Positions 63,861 through 64,000 of a stretch of DNA of 64,000 nt are shown piece by piece. The notes under the pieces are model-generated. The model had not been told where the DNA came from. It did not search any database and saw only the letters and a program-made list of their open reading frames with translations. This DNA comes from Streptomyces atroolivaceus (GTDB lineage Bacteria > Actinomycetota > Actinomycetes > Streptomycetales > Streptomycetaceae): NCBI RefSeq assembly GCF_000717025.1, contig NZ_JNXG01000004.1, positions 62,001 to 126,000 on the forward strand, written 5' to 3'. The first letter of the stretch is position 1. The number at the start of each line of letters is the position of its first letter. Made by a program: the position numbers and the translations under genes.

Positions 63861-63913
63861 GCCGGAAATCCTGGTCGGCGAGGGGTTCTCCCCGGCACGT
63901 ACGGCCGGTTGAA

Positions 63914-63943
63914 CCTGTTGTCCACCGGCCGGTGGACAACAGG
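63914..63943. promoter_or_regulatory. Perfect 30-bp palindrome upstream of the MMPL operon
   Basis: The half-site CCTGTTGTCCACCGG (63914-63928) is followed directly by its exact reverse complement (63929-63943). It begins 54 bases upstream of the MMPL start codon. Size and symmetry suit a TetR-type dimer or pair of dimers controlling transporter expression. Confidence 0.7.
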
Positions 63944-63956
63944 GGTGGGGCTGCCC

Positions 63957-64000
63957 TCAGCCCGGCGCGGTCCGCGCGGGGATCACGCGCCCGTGGTGGA
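63957..64000 (-). CDS. Possible C-terminus of a gene running in from the right
   Basis: On the minus strand the last 44 bases give the frame H-H-G-R-V-I-P-A-R-T-A-P-G followed by TGA at 63959-63957, with every complete codon ending in G or C. It could be the end of a TetR-type regulator upstream of the MMPL operon, but too little is present to identify it. Confidence 0.3.
   Translation of the reverse strand, partial: HHGRVIPARTAPG

Overview
The window looks like Streptomyces chromosome. GC content is very high, third codon positions are almost always G or C, GTG starts are common, and several proteins carry Tat or lipoprotein signals. At the right end is the actinobacterial type II fatty acid cluster fasR-fabD-fabH-acpP-fabF, with DUF3145 nearby. 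matB and mbl lie in the middle, which agrees with my memory of the S. coelicolor SCO2386-SCO2451 neighbourhood. I see no tRNA, rRNA, CRISPR array, transposase or integrase.

Left third (1-19.6 kb) is accessory in character. It holds hydrolases, a GMC (cholesterol-oxidase-like) oxidase and secretory lipase operon beside a divergent TetR regulator, and a LuxR-type two-component system. Next to the latter is a short remnant resembling the start of an ABC ATPase, translationally coupled to a secreted PAF-acetylhydrolase-like esterase. Then come a GlsB-type membrane protein, an NfeD-SPFH pair, and a block with a PD-(D/E)XK-like protein, a 5'-truncated DUF1906/lysozyme-like gene and a Tat-exported M15-like protein without zinc ligands. 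It ends with a secreted PQQ-type sugar dehydrogenase carrying a CBM2 domain; upstream of it are a near-perfect CebR box and an array of 12-bp repeats.

Middle (19.6-50 kb): a cysteine-containing leader peptide precedes an SsuD-like monooxygenase. Next are a VOC protein, matB with an acyl-CoA carboxyltransferase, a NarK-type transporter divergent from an AsnC/Lrp regulator, a GAF-domain kinase with an eroded ATPase domain downstream of mbl, a MarR/oxidoreductase pair and ohr. A sugar block follows: GH51 arabinofuranosidase, Tat-exported aldose epimerase, ABC sugar importer, a U32-like protein, a Zn-alcohol dehydrogenase and an enolase-superfamily dehydratase. Three promoters in that block share a 13-bp operator (GTTCGRTATTTCG), which points to a plant-polysaccharide or sugar-acid regulon. 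After it come EI24 and LysE membrane proteins, a Tat-type amine oxidase, a second aldose epimerase and a GDSL lipoprotein.

Right end (50-64 kb): four codirectional genes (50340-53786) with WXG100-like helical N-termini form a candidate type VII secretion substrate/chaperone cassette. The fab cluster with its regulator follows, then a pirin, and an MMPL-histidine kinase-response regulator operon headed by a perfect 30-bp palindrome. At least eight genes start a few bases after a TANNNT hexamer with no ribosome-binding site, so leaderless transcripts appear common.
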